Below the pieces are notes generated by a model. The model searched no databases, was not told the origin of the DNA, and saw only the letters and a program-made list of their open reading frames with translations. This document shows, piece after piece, positions 1 to 8,293 of a stretch of 10,470 bases of DNA. Position 1 is the stretch's first letter, and each line of letters opens with the position of its first letter. This DNA is from JADHLN01 sp965658435 (GTDB taxonomy: Bacteria > Pseudomonadota > Alphaproteobacteria > Rickettsiales > JABIRX01). A program made the position numbers and the translations under genes. The stretch spans positions 1 through 10,470 of the forward strand of contig CBFHSE010000046.1 of the NCBI GenBank assembly GCA_965658435.1, read 5' to 3'.

Positions 1-72
1 ATAACGAACTTTGTGTACCGACTAGCGGGCAAAAATATCGAACTTGATCTATTTGAAACTGGTTTTGGTTAA
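1..72 (+). CDS. C-terminal fragment of an unidentified rightward gene
   Basis: The first frame is open from base 1 to a TAA at 70-72 and encodes 23 residues ending in LDLFETGFG. The peptide has ordinary protein-like composition, and hairpin-forming sequence begins at its stop codon, as expected at a gene end. The gene would converge on hsdS. The start and nearly all of the protein lie outside the window, so no family can be assigned. Because only 72 bases are visible, it could also be a chance open frame. Confidence 0.35.
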   Translation: MTNFVYRLAGKNIELDLFETGFG

Positions 73-105
73 CCCCCCAATTAACCTTGAGCATTTTCAA
101 GGGTT
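67..105. repeat. Two overlapping hairpins between convergent gene ends
   Basis: GGTTAA (67-72) and TTAACC (81-86) can pair around the loop CCCCCCAA. AACCTTGA (83-90) can pair with TCAAGGGTT (97-105), with one bulged G and a 6-nt loop. The two structures share bases 83-86, so they are mutually exclusive. They lie just after the rightward stop at 72 and beyond the hsdS stop at 153. Neither is followed by a clear T-run, so a factor-independent terminator is only one possibility. They could also mark an integration junction. Confidence 0.35.
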
Positions 106-152
106 GCCGAGGTTAGAGAAATGGTCGGATAGCGGTTGGAAGTGTCGAAAAC

Positions 153-1391
153 TTATAAAACTTTGACTTGCCCATTCATAAGCATTGGCAAGAGCCAATC
201 ACGAAGTTTTGATAATTTTTGATTTTCTAGTTCTAATATATTTTGCCTATCAAAAATTGAGTTAGATGTTTCAGTATAGTGCTGAATCACCTCTTTTGGA
301 GGTAGATAAATTTTAATCATCTTTAGAGTGTTTCCAGATATTTCTTTAAATGTTGATCCTGAAGCATTATTGATGATCTGAGGCATCACATTTTTAATTG
401 CGTAAAATATAAAAGGGGTTGAATAGCCTGATTTTGGAACGAAAGATTTAAATCCTTGGTTTGTGGTAACCGGCTCTCTTGCAATTGCCATATATCCAAC
501 CGGAGCTCTGGAACTCATTAATACGGAACCTTTTGGTAACAACTTCAAAGAAGCTGATTTTATTCCCTCCTTACTAACGCAAAACTCACCTTTAGTAATA
601 TATTTACATCCTGCATTAACAGATAAGTCTTTAGGGGTAATCCAAGGTGTTCCATTTAAATCAAAATTTTCTTTATTATCACGAGTTGGAGTAGACCCTC
701 CAATTATTTCACCCAAATCTGACAATGTGCCAGCAGTCCAGCCTTCTGGTATATTTTGTTTTAACTCCTTATTCCAAACCATTTTTCCACCAGAGGATTT
801 ATAGGGTTTACCATTTTTATCAGGAAAATCAAACTGCACAAACCAATAATCATAAATGGTTTTTGCCATTTTCTCTAATTCAGTATTAATCTTATTGTTA
901 ATCTTTATCTTTTTATCGACTACATAGAGTATAGAAATCAGTTTTTTCTGATCTTCGATCTCGATAGGAATGCGTACTGGATATTTATTTAATGATACCA
1001 GATCAACTCCTGTTTGACCACCAGTCCTTGCCGATAACTTGTCTACGAATTCGAAAATCGATTTTTGTTTTAAAAAATAATATAAAAATTCACGATTAAT
1101 TCCATCTTTTGGATTAGCTTTTAAGAGGGCAACATTATAGGCCCCTTCCATACCTCTACATATTTGAAAAATTGGTGGACCATAACGACCAATCATTATA
1201 TCCTCCTTATTGCAAAATTTTTTAACTGAATTATCAGGGATATATGTAGCAAAGGTATCAGTTTTGAAATCACGAGTTTGAATTAACCTAATATATCCAA
1301 ACTTTGGTTCATTAATAAATTCTGATTTTGGTGGCTGACTTCCTCCAATAAAATCACAAATATCTCCCACTTTTACACATTTAACTTTCAT
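153..1391 (-). CDS. hsdS: Type I restriction-modification specificity subunit HsdS
   Basis: This is the DNA-recognition subunit of a type I restriction-modification complex: it reads a bipartite target and brings HsdM and HsdR to it. The 412-aa length is normal for a two-domain HsdS. Target recognition domain 1 covers about residues 5-142 and domain 2 about 214-362; each opens with a related motif (GGSQPPK near 16, GGSTPTR near 231). They are separated by a central helical spacer (about 143-188, with ELEKMAKTIYDYWF), and a second helical repeat ends the protein (about 363-410, with ELENQKLSKLRDWLLP). The ATG overlaps the end of hsdM by 11 bp, so translation is probably coupled. The target sequence cannot be read from the protein by eye. 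There is no frameshift, and no second hsdS fragment is visible that would suggest domain shuffling. Confidence 0.95.
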   Translation of the reverse strand: MKVKCVKVGDICDFIGGSQPPKSEFINEPKFGYIRLIQTRDFKTDTFATYIPDNSVKKFCNKEDIMIGRYGPPIFQICRGMEGAYNVALLKANPKDGINREFLYYFLKQKSIFEFVDKLSARTGGQTGVDLVSLNKYPVRIPIEIEDQKKLISILYVVDKKIKINNKINTELEKMAKTIYDYWFVQFDFPDKNGKPYKSSGGKMVWNKELKQNIPEGWTAGTLSDLGEIIGGSTPTRDNKENFDLNGTPWITPKDLSVNAGCKYITKGEFCVSKEGIKSASLKLLPKGSVLMSSRAPVGYMAIAREPVTTNQGFKSFVPKSGYSTPFIFYAIKNVMPQIINNASGSTFKEISGNTLKMIKIYLPPKEVIQHYTETSNSIFDRQNILELENQKLSKLRDWLLPMLMNGQVKVL

Positions 1392-3018
1392 ATTCCAACT
1401 CTTTCAATTTCTTCCTTATCTCATCTTCTAAAACTTTAGATTCATTAAACATCTTATCTAGATTTTTACTAAAATCTTTCATCTTATATTCAAATTCTTG
1501 CTTGCTAATATCAACATATTCAATTTTTACATCAAAATATTGCCCAGCACTTAGAGAGTAGTTTTTATCTTTAATTTCATCGTAAGAAACAACTACTGAA
1601 AAATCTTCTAAAGCCTCTTTTTTATTAAAAGAATTGATGATTTTATCCTCTTCTTCATTGTTTAATAAAGTTTTTTGATTCTTTCCCTCTTTAACACTTG
1701 TGCCAAGTTTTGAGGCATCAATTAAGACCACATCGTCTTTATTTTCTTTATCGATAAAAAGAATAGAAACATTAGTACCAGTGGTTGCAAAAATATTGCT
1801 TGGCATAGAAACTACGCCTGCAAGCATTTTTTTATTAACCAATTTTTCACGAATTTTTTTTTCAATTCCACTCTGAGCTGTTATAAAACCAGTTGGAACA
1901 ACAATTGCTGCTTTACCTTTGGAGTTAAGAGAAAAAATGATATGCTGAATAAAAAGCAAATAAATTGCCATTTTATCTTTGCTCTTAGCTGATATCCTTG
2001 GAATTCCTGCAAAAAAACGCTCTTTATTTTCTTTTGTATCTAACTCATCTCTAAAATCACTAAAATCCATTTTAAATGGAGGATTAGAAACTATGTAATT
2101 GAACTTTTTTAGATTATTCCCATCTTTATGATATGGGTGAAGCAAGGTGTTACCCTGAATTATATTTTGAATTGAATGAACTAAATTATTTAAAACCAGA
2201 TTCAAACGAAGCAAACTTGATGATTTTTGAGAAATATCTTGAGAAAAAATGCTACATCTAGATTCTCCAATAGCATGAGCAATATTCATTAGCAATGTTC
2301 CTGATCCTGAAGATGGGTCATAGCAAGATACATTTTGGATTTTACCTTGAACTTCTTTTGGCACTAAAATTTCTGCCATAATCTTTGCTACAGCATGAGG
2401 GGTATAATATTCTGCATATTTACCTCCACTATCTTTGTTATAATCTTTAATTAGATATTCAAAAATCGTGGCATAGAAATCATATTTTTGATCAAAAATA
2501 TGTTCAAAGCTAAATTCTACTAATTTGTTGATTAAAGCTCTGCAAAAAGCATCTCTTTTTGAAGTATCGGTAACAAATTCACTTATTCTATCGAATAGAG
2601 TTACTTTTGCTCCGCCATCTGTTTTAACTGAGAAAATGTCATTATTGGTAATTGCAATATCTCTTAATGTATCATCAAAAAGCTTTGCAAATTCTGCATC
2701 ATTTTGTTTTTCAAATAAATGAGATATGAAATGCTCTGGTTTTAGACGAGCTGTATCAGCTGATAGTTGAAGTTTGAGCATTTCAAAATCATCCTCGCTT
2801 AATGCTTCAATTGCTTTTTCATAATTTTTTGCATTTTTGATATCTTCATCAAGCTGTTTAATTTCAAAGGCAAACTTGTCATTTAGAAATTTATAAAGAA
2901 AAACTTGGGTGATAATTTTAAACTCATTACCATCTCCTCCCAATCCATAAGATGAGCAAACACCTTTCAAGGCATCTATCATCTCTTTTGTTTTTTTCTG
3001 AAAATCTTGAATTACCAT
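1381..3018 (-). CDS. hsdM: Type I restriction-modification N6-adenine methyltransferase HsdM
   Basis: This is the modification subunit, which transfers a methyl group from S-adenosylmethionine to adenine N6 in the site chosen by HsdS and so protects host DNA. The protein has 545 residues. A helical N-terminal domain (about 1-160, with FLYKFLNDKF at 40-49) precedes the methylase core. In the core, GGKYAEYYTPHAVAKIM (198-214) leads into the AdoMet-binding motif DPSSGSGT (234-241), and the catalytic motif is NPPF (312-315). The charged C-terminus (about 505-543) looks like a coiled coil of the kind that contacts HsdS. The ATG overlaps the hsdR stop by 7 bp, and GGAA about 8 nt upstream is a plausible ribosome site. 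All key motifs are intact, so the enzyme is probably active. Confidence 0.96.
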   Translation of the reverse strand: MVIQDFQKKTKEMIDALKGVCSSYGLGGDGNEFKIITQVFLYKFLNDKFAFEIKQLDEDIKNAKNYEKAIEALSEDDFEMLKLQLSADTARLKPEHFISHLFEKQNDAEFAKLFDDTLRDIAITNNDIFSVKTDGGAKVTLFDRISEFVTDTSKRDAFCRALINKLVEFSFEHIFDQKYDFYATIFEYLIKDYNKDSGGKYAEYYTPHAVAKIMAEILVPKEVQGKIQNVSCYDPSSGSGTLLMNIAHAIGESRCSIFSQDISQKSSSLLRLNLVLNNLVHSIQNIIQGNTLLHPYHKDGNNLKKFNYIVSNPPFKMDFSDFRDELDTKENKERFFAGIPRISAKSKDKMAIYLLFIQHIIFSLNSKGKAAIVVPTGFITAQSGIEKKIREKLVNKKMLAGVVSMPSNIFATTGTNVSILFIDKENKDDVVLIDASKLGTSVKEGKNQKTLLNNEEEDKIINSFNKKEALEDFSVVVSYDEIKDKNYSLSAGQYFDVKIEYVDISKQEFEYKMKDFSKNLDKMFNESKVLEDEIRKKLKELEYES

Positions 3019-6000
3019 ATTTGAATTCCGTTATTAAATTCATTAATATATTCACGCGTCACCAGTTCATTAATGTATTTTGAAGAGTTAGAATCCAGTT
3101 TAATCTGCTGATTATTGAATTGTTTTATAACTTTTCTGCCAATCTCAGTACTAAAATAACTTTCGTTGTTTAAAATTTGGGTGTTTTGTAGAACTTGCTC
3201 ATCAGTTTCTATTTTTACATTATTAAGAGCTTCAAAAATCCTGCGTTCTTGATCCGATATATCTCCTCTTTCTATTAACCTTTTGTGAATTCTTGTATAT
3301 TTTGGATCATTGCCGTATTTGGCTTTAAGCATCGCATTCTGGCGGTTTAGTTCTTTGATGCGTTCATGAATTTTATTGAGGCTATCTATATTTTGATCCA
3401 TTTCCTCTTTTGTAACTTCGCTTAAATTTTTCTTTTTAAATAACCTTTCCAATTCTTCCTTGAGAGTAGTGAATTTTGGATCTTGCTGATCAAAGTTGCT
3501 TGCTAAAGCTTCTCTTGTTATTCTAAGTGTGTTTTTAAGCTTATCTGCAAGTATCAGCTCTTCTTCTCCAATTTTAGTAAACATAAAAACCATATCCTCT
3601 AGGGCAACATTAAGAATGTTGGTTGTATCGCTACCTTTTTCTAAATTTTCTTTAAAATTGAGAAGGTTTAAATGATTGCTGGCCTCATTGTACATCCTGC
3701 TTAATTTGCTAAAATCTATTTTTTCTAGCAAATCAAAATGACCAAATAAACGAATTAAATTGTAGAGGCTTTTTGCATCACCTAGTGCTTTTTTAATTGC
3801 TTGAACTTGTTGCTTATCTTGAATTTGAGTAATTTGATTAGAGAAATTTTCGATATTATTTGTGTCAAAGCGAAATAGAATATCTTTAATTTGCTCAATT
3901 TCTTCTTCTATCTCTTCCTTAGATTTGAACAATCTTGAATAATGCTCCATTTCATCACCAAGCTCTTCTTGCAGCTCATCAAAGTAAGCTTTATTTGTTG
4001 CATCAAACTCTTTGCGGATATCAGCAAAATCAACTACATAACCATATCTAAAGTCTTTATATGTTCTATTTACCCTTGTTAGAGCTTGAAGCAGATTATG
4101 TTTTTTAATTACACGACCAAGATATAATTTTTTTAACCTCTTAGCGTCAAATCCAGTAAGAAGCATGTTGTAAACGAACAAAAAGTCTATTTTGCCAGCT
4201 TTAAAATCCTCAACTTGGTCTTTACGCAAATCTTTTGTGCCAATATCATGAAGAATTAGAGCGGCATTTTTAACTTTATTGTCTTTTGCATCTTTATTTG
4301 CGTATTTTGATTCGAAAATATCGTACATCTTTTTAGCTTGATCAGCACTATCACAAATCACCATGCCACCAATAGTATTATCACCAAAGGCTATTCTGCT
4401 TTTTTCAAAATCTTCTATTATGTAATCAAGCATTGGTTCAACAAAATTTTGATGAGAATAGATTAATTTTCTATCCAAATCATTCTGCATTACTTCAATT
4501 GATTCCAAAGCCTGCTTTAGAAGCATTTTGTAATTTGATTCAATTTCTTCACGAATCAAACGTAAAGTATATCCATCGGCAATAGAGGCATTGTAATAAT
4601 ATTTATGGATATAATTGCCAAATAATGCTTTTGAATTGTAGTCGTTGCCCAGTAAAGGAGTTCCTGTTAAACCAATTTTAATAGCATTAGTGTCTGATTG
4701 GCTAAGATTAGCTAAAAAACTTCCTTTCGGATTATAGCTACGATGAACTTCATCAAGGAAATAAACGCGCTGTATATTAACATCATAATCCGCAGCACTG
4801 ACAACATTTGGATCATCTTCAAATTTTTGTATATTTACTACTGTAATTTCAGCTCTGCCAGAATTGTTATGAATTACGCCAGTTGACTTGATGTCTTTTG
4901 CGAATTCATCACGAGAATTAATTTTATGAACAACAAGACCTCTAGCTTTAAATTCACGACTTGCCTGTTCTAATAAATCTATACGATCTACAATGAAGTA
5001 GAATTTAGGTACGACTGATTTTCTTTGAAAATAATCAGTTAAATACTTAACATTGTAGTACGATAGAGCGGTTTTTCCGCTTCCTTGAGTATGCCATATA
5101 ATACCTTTTTTAATACCTTCATCTAACTTCCTTTCAATTGCTTTTGTTGCAAAAATTTGCGGGTAACGCATCACATGCTTTTCTATGCCTTGAGACTCAT
5201 TAACATACGCAATGGCGTATTTTAGAATGAACGATAATCTTTGTTTGCTAAAAATGGATGTGCAAATTCTATTGGTGGGGGTGTTTGGGTTTTTGTTGGT
5301 AATAAATTCTGGACTATGCTTGATTACATTAAGGTTATTATCTTTTAGAACTATATTTTCAATATCATCATCCTCTTCTTTTAAAATTGTGGCTAAGTCT
5401 AAATTTTCCTCTTCTCTAAAATAGTTAAATATTGGCTTATTATATGAAGAAGATGCATAAAAAGCACCTTCTATGGGCAGTACAGCCTCATCATCATATT
5501 CCATATTATTAGAAAAAACCATCAACTGAGTGATGTTGACAAATTTTTTAAATTTAGGGTTCTGGAATCTTTGATTTATTCTGTTTCTTTCAGCAAGAAT
5601 ACCTTCCTTATTGTTTGGCTTTTTTACTTCTATAAAAACCAATGGCATACCATTGATTAGAAGAGTAATATCAGGACGAAATTCCTCATCCCCATTTTTA
5701 TAAGTAAGCTCAGTTAAAACATCGAAGCGATTTTTATCAAAATTCTTAAAATCTATAAGCTTAACTCCAGAGCTATCAGACAACTTATCATAAAATACCT
5801 TTCCCAGATCATCATTATCTAGTGCTAATTTTGTTTCATCAAAATATCTATTGATTTCTTGCTCATCAATGCCTTCATTAATTTTTGCAATTGACTGCTT
5901 AAATATTTCAACGAAAATGTTACTTTCTTCATCCCAAATTACACCATCTTTGGATAGATAATTGTATCCAAGTCTTACAAGGTGCAGAATAGTTGGGATT

Positions 6001-6029
6001 TTAACTCTAGAATCTTCTGTAAATTTCAT
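3012..6029 (-). CDS. hsdR: Type I restriction endonuclease and translocase subunit HsdR
   Basis: This is the motor and nuclease subunit. With HsdM and HsdS it pulls in unmodified DNA using ATP and cuts at a distance. The 1005-aa length is full size. An N-terminal PD-(D/E)xK nuclease core is visible at RPDITLL (D120) and FIEVKK (E134, K136). The SF2 motor follows: Walker A HTQGSGKT (313-320), DEVH box (426-429), GLTGTPL (453-459), LLTGFDAKRL (622-631) and motif VI QALTRVNR (648-655). The C-terminal third, rich in Glu and Lys helices, probably binds the methylase. It is the first gene of an hsdR-hsdM-hsdS operon and is separated by 99 bp from the recombinase cassette upstream. The ATG at 6029 starts the first good frame, though no strong Shine-Dalgarno is visible. 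Catalytic residues look intact. Confidence 0.96.
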   Translation of the reverse strand: MKFTEDSRVKIPTILHLVRLGYNYLSKDGVIWDEESNIFVEIFKQSIAKINEGIDEQEINRYFDETKLALDNDDLGKVFYDKLSDSSGVKLIDFKNFDKNRFDVLTELTYKNGDEEFRPDITLLINGMPLVFIEVKKPNNKEGILAERNRINQRFQNPKFKKFVNITQLMVFSNNMEYDDEAVLPIEGAFYASSSYNKPIFNYFREEENLDLATILKEEDDDIENIVLKDNNLNVIKHSPEFITNKNPNTPTNRICTSIFSKQRLSFILKYAIAYVNESQGIEKHVMRYPQIFATKAIERKLDEGIKKGIIWHTQGSGKTALSYYNVKYLTDYFQRKSVVPKFYFIVDRIDLLEQASREFKARGLVVHKINSRDEFAKDIKSTGVIHNNSGRAEITVVNIQKFEDDPNVVSAADYDVNIQRVYFLDEVHRSYNPKGSFLANLSQSDTNAIKIGLTGTPLLGNDYNSKALFGNYIHKYYYNASIADGYTLRLIREEIESNYKMLLKQALESIEVMQNDLDRKLIYSHQNFVEPMLDYIIEDFEKSRIAFGDNTIGGMVICDSADQAKKMYDIFESKYANKDAKDNKVKNAALILHDIGTKDLRKDQVEDFKAGKIDFLFVYNMLLTGFDAKRLKKLYLGRVIKKHNLLQALTRVNRTYKDFRYGYVVDFADIRKEFDATNKAYFDELQEELGDEMEHYSRLFKSKEEIEEEIEQIKDILFRFDTNNIENFSNQITQIQDKQQVQAIKKALGDAKSLYNLIRLFGHFDLLEKIDFSKLSRMYNEASNHLNLLNFKENLEKGSDTTNILNVALEDMVFMFTKIGEEELILADKLKNTLRITREALASNFDQQDPKFTTLKEELERLFKKKNLSEVTKEEMDQNIDSLNKIHERIKELNRQNAMLKAKYGNDPKYTRIHKRLIERGDISDQERRIFEALNNVKIETDEQVLQNTQILNNESYFSTEIGRKVIKQFNNQQIKLDSNSSKYINELVTREYINEFNNGIQIW

Positions 6030-6043
6030 TTTAAAATCAGGTT

Positions 6044-6060
6044 TAATCTAAAAGAGATTA
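6044..6060. repeat. Short inverted repeat in the hsdR leader
   Basis: TAATCT (6044-6049) and AGATTA (6055-6060) form a perfect inverted repeat with a 5-bp spacer. It lies between the candidate hsdR -10 box and the hsdR ATG. An overlapping pairing, CTAAAA (6048-6053) with TTTTAG (6061-6066), is also possible. It could be a small operator or a weak leader hairpin. In such AT-rich DNA a 6-bp match may also be chance. Confidence 0.3.
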
Positions 6061-6087
6061 TTTTAGTTTAATACCCTAATTTTACAA
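6060..6087 (-). promoter_or_regulatory. Candidate promoter of the hsdRMS operon
   Basis: On the minus strand TTGTAA (6087-6082) and TAAAAT (6065-6060) are separated by 16 bp and resemble sigma-70 -35 and -10 boxes. The expected transcript start is about 25 nt before the hsdR ATG. The 99-bp gap before hsdR is the only intergenic space ahead of the three restriction genes, so a promoter here is expected. No hairpin with a T-run is visible in the gap, so read-through from the recombinase cassette is also possible. Confidence 0.35.
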
Positions 6088-6128
6088 TGAATTTCCCCAA
6101 CTTACTTATTTGCAGAAATGTTTTGAAG

Positions 6129-6539
6129 TTAAACGAGCCACATCTCCTCCTGTTCTTGCCAAATCTCAGGTGCTTTTTTAGCAAGAATATCTATTAGCCT
6201 TAAATCTCTAGGAGCAGTTCCATTAACAATTGCTTCAACAATTTTTGGTGAAATAAAATTGAGTCGATAAATTTTTGTTACATGGGGAGTTGAGATATTT
6301 TCTAATCTAGAAATATCCGCAAGAGATTTAATATCATTTTCTTTATCCTCAATTATGGTCTTCCACTGGTAGGCTTTGGCAAAAGCGTTGATTAATTTTT
6401 CATCAAAATTCTTTTTTTGAATTTGACCTTGGGGAACAATCATCATTGCTGCACCACCTCTTTTTCTGATTTTCATTGGCACAAAAATTTGAATAATATT
6501 TTCATCAATCTGCCTTTTTATTATTTCTAAATTTTCCAT
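6129..6539 (-). CDS. HTH companion protein of the recombinase cassette
   Basis: This 136-aa protein has the layout of a small protein that accompanies DUF2924-linked serine recombinases in Alphaproteobacteria, as I recall that family. An N-terminal segment VPMKIRKRGG (20-29) runs into MMIVPQG (32-38), then comes a helix-rich stretch (about 44-62). A helix-turn-helix-like segment follows (about 71-94, SLADISRLENISTPHVTKIY), then SPKIVEAIVNG (98-107 region). The HTH part resembles ParB/KorB-type DNA-binding helices, so a role in DNA binding next to the recombinase is likely. Its ATG lies 3 nt after the recombinase stop, so the two are almost certainly cotranscribed and possibly coupled. The biochemical function is not established. 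It could be an accessory factor or effectively a detached C-terminal DNA-binding part of the recombinase. Confidence 0.75.
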   Translation of the reverse strand: MENLEIIKRQIDENIIQIFVPMKIRKRGGAAMMIVPQGQIQKKNFDEKLINAFAKAYQWKTIIEDKENDIKSLADISRLENISTPHVTKIYRLNFISPKIVEAIVNGTAPRDLRLIDILAKKAPEIWQEQEEMWLV

Positions 6540-6542
6540 ATT

Positions 6543-7871
6543 TTATCCGTTAATTTCATTGTTAAGTGAGTTCATTCCTTGCTTGTAGATATTAATATTC
6601 ATGCCATCAGGATTAATGATGATATCCTTGATTAAGAGATTGATAATTCTTGCCTGCTCAGGCGGGAATAATTCATCCCAAACTTTATCGATTTTTTGAA
6701 ATGATTCGATAATTTGGTTTTGGTTGACGCTTTCTTCTTCATTGTAGCTAATTGTCTGAGAAATTATCTCTGGCTTTTGTAAAATATTTAAAACCTGATC
6801 AGTTACTAATTCTTCAGCTTCTTTTGCTGGAATCCTGCCAACTGGGCAATCATCACAATTACCCTTTAGTTTTCCCTGACAAATATAATAACGATATTTT
6901 CTACCATTTTTTGAGGTATAGGTTGGAGTCATTTGACTGCCACAAATACCGCAATTCATCATTCCTTTTAAAAGCGGTGCTTGGCTAATCCTACTATTTG
7001 GAGTTTGAATTTTGGAAGTTTTATTGGTCAGCAAATCTTGAGCCTTTTGCCAAGTTTCATCATCAATTATTGCTTTGTGCAAGCCATCATAAATATTACC
7101 TTTATGATTAATTTTACCGATATAAAGCTCATTGGTTAAAATTCTTCTGACACTGGCTTTGTTAAATTTTTGTCCTTTATGGATTTTGCCACTGCTTGCG
7201 ATCCAAGTTTTAGTTTTAAATCCCAAATTATTTAACTCTCTAAATGTATCAGTAACAGAGGTGGTTTCAATAAAGGTTTTGAATAAAATTCTGATAATTT
7301 TAGCTTCATCTTCGTTAATGATTAATCTTCTATCTTTTAAATCATAGCCTATTGGAATATAGCCTCCCATCCACATACCTTTTTTACAGGAAGCATCAAA
7401 TTTATCTCTTATTCTTTCACCTGTTAATTCTCGTTCATATTGAGCAAATGATAATAGGACATTAAGCATTAATCGTCCCATTGAGTTGGCTGTGTTAAAA
7501 CTTTGAGTGACTGCCACAAAGCTAACATTATATTCATCTAGAATTTTGATAATTTCACTAAAATCAGCAAGTGATCTGGTTAGCCTATCAATTTTGTAAA
7601 CAACAATACAGTCAATTTTTCCTGCCTTAATATCATTAAATAATCTTTTTAACGCTGGCCTTTCTAATGTTCCGCCAGAATATCCTCCATCATCATAATT
7701 TTCAGGGATTGGCGTCCATCCTTCATGAGATTGAGATAGGATATAATTTTCTGCTGAGAGTCTTTGAGCATCAAGAGAGTTGAATTCTTGTTCCAATCCT
7801 TCCTCACAAGATTTTCTAGTGTAAATTGCGCATCTTTTTTTGGTTTTTGTTTTATCGAAATTATCAATCAT
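6543..7871 (-). CDS. Large serine site-specific recombinase
   Basis: This 442-aa enzyme cuts and rejoins DNA at specific sites through a serine-DNA intermediate. The resolvase-type catalytic domain (about 12-165) carries YTRKS with nucleophile Ser21, a YDDGGYSGG loop (59-67), DRLTRS with the active-site arginines (95-100), and the GERIRDK helix (151-157). A 'Recombinase' domain follows (about 172-285). Then comes a zinc ribbon with Cys307, Cys310, Cys331, Cys339 and Cys342. The C-terminal part contains ELFPPEQARII (400-410). The motifs match the alphaproteobacterial recombinases found beside DUF2924 genes. The ATG is 2 nt after the DUF2924 stop and the stop is 3 nt before the HTH companion, which fits one operon. 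No frameshift is seen and the enzyme looks complete. Whether it integrates, excises or inverts DNA cannot be told here. Confidence 0.95.
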   Translation of the reverse strand: MIDNFDKTKTKKRCAIYTRKSCEEGLEQEFNSLDAQRLSAENYILSQSHEGWTPIPENYDDGGYSGGTLERPALKRLFNDIKAGKIDCIVVYKIDRLTRSLADFSEIIKILDEYNVSFVAVTQSFNTANSMGRLMLNVLLSFAQYERELTGERIRDKFDASCKKGMWMGGYIPIGYDLKDRRLIINEDEAKIIRILFKTFIETTSVTDTFRELNNLGFKTKTWIASSGKIHKGQKFNKASVRRILTNELYIGKINHKGNIYDGLHKAIIDDETWQKAQDLLTNKTSKIQTPNSRISQAPLLKGMMNCGICGSQMTPTYTSKNGRKYRYYICQGKLKGNCDDCPVGRIPAKEAEELVTDQVLNILQKPEIISQTISYNEEESVNQNQIIESFQKIDKVWDELFPPEQARIINLLIKDIIINPDGMNINIYKQGMNSLNNEING

Positions 7872-7873
7872 AT

Positions 7874-8293
7874 TTAGCTAATTTTAAAAAATTTAAGTCC
7901 ATTCCATTTAGTTCCAGTAATTACATTGGCTACCCCTGACAGGCTTTTAAATTTCTGCCCTGCGTAAGAGAATCCATCTTTTAGAACTTCGACTTCGTGA
8001 GTAATTTCTCCCCATTTTTTGCATATCTTAGTGCCTGGTAATAATTTCTTGGGGGCTATTTTGTTTTTGTGAATTTGATCACCTACTGCCGCTTCTAATA
8101 ATTTATCTTTGATTTCTTCTTTAAGTCCCCCAAATGCCAGTTCTTGCAGGCGATATGCTATTCTTGGTCGTAAATAATCACGACTAACATGGGTTTTTAG
8201 AGGTTTTGGCATTATGTCATTATAAATTGCCTTTAATTCCTCTAAAGATTTACTCTCTAATTCAATAATTTGTTTAACTATAGATTTGCTCAT
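7874..8293 (-). CDS. DUF2924 family protein
   Basis: This 139-aa protein matches the DUF2924 family of unknown function. After a helical N-terminal half (about 5-70, with SRDYLRPRIAYRLQELAFGG at 37-56), the family's signature block is clear: LLPGTKI (84-90), H99 in ITHEVEVL, DGFSYAG (106-112), KSLSGVANVITGTKWNG (116-132) and the final aromatic KFF. The C-terminal block is predicted to be mostly beta strand with a short helix. The start ATG overlaps the stop of the 69-aa gene upstream in an ATGA arrangement, and the recombinase begins 2 nt after its stop. Family members regularly sit directly before such recombinases. A role as a recombination accessory or directionality factor is attractive but unproven. 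Confidence 0.9.
   Translation of the reverse strand: MSKSIVKQIIELESKSLEELKAIYNDIMPKPLKTHVSRDYLRPRIAYRLQELAFGGLKEEIKDKLLEAAVGDQIHKNKIAPKKLLPGTKICKKWGEITHEVEVLKDGFSYAGQKFKSLSGVANVITGTKWNGLKFFKIS

Noticed and set aside
73..152. Possible tRNA or tmRNA end as an integration site
   Set aside because: The GC-richer segment attracted attention, but no cloverleaf, TTCGA-type loop or CCA end could be assembled on either strand.
463..804. Rightward open frame of 113 codons
   Set aside because: It lies wholly opposite hsdS, whose motifs and length are convincing; the peptide shows no family features.
2525..2722. Rightward open frame of 65 codons
   Set aside because: Antisense to the N-terminal helical domain of hsdM, with a serine-rich translation typical of a shadow frame.
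5212..5424. Rightward open frame with hydrophobic stretches
   Set aside because: Antisense to hsdR; the apparent membrane-like stretch comes from reversed AT-rich codons.
6030..6128. Factor-independent terminator after the HTH gene
   Set aside because: No stable GC-containing hairpin followed by a T-run is visible on the minus strand.
6752..7347. Two rightward open frames of 78 and 71 codons with Leu-rich peptides
   Set aside because: Both are antisense to the intact recombinase gene and have no start signal or neighbour to support them.
7664..7867. Leftward 67-codon frame inside the recombinase
   Set aside because: It is a shifted reading of the recombinase catalytic domain; the true frame carries all family motifs.
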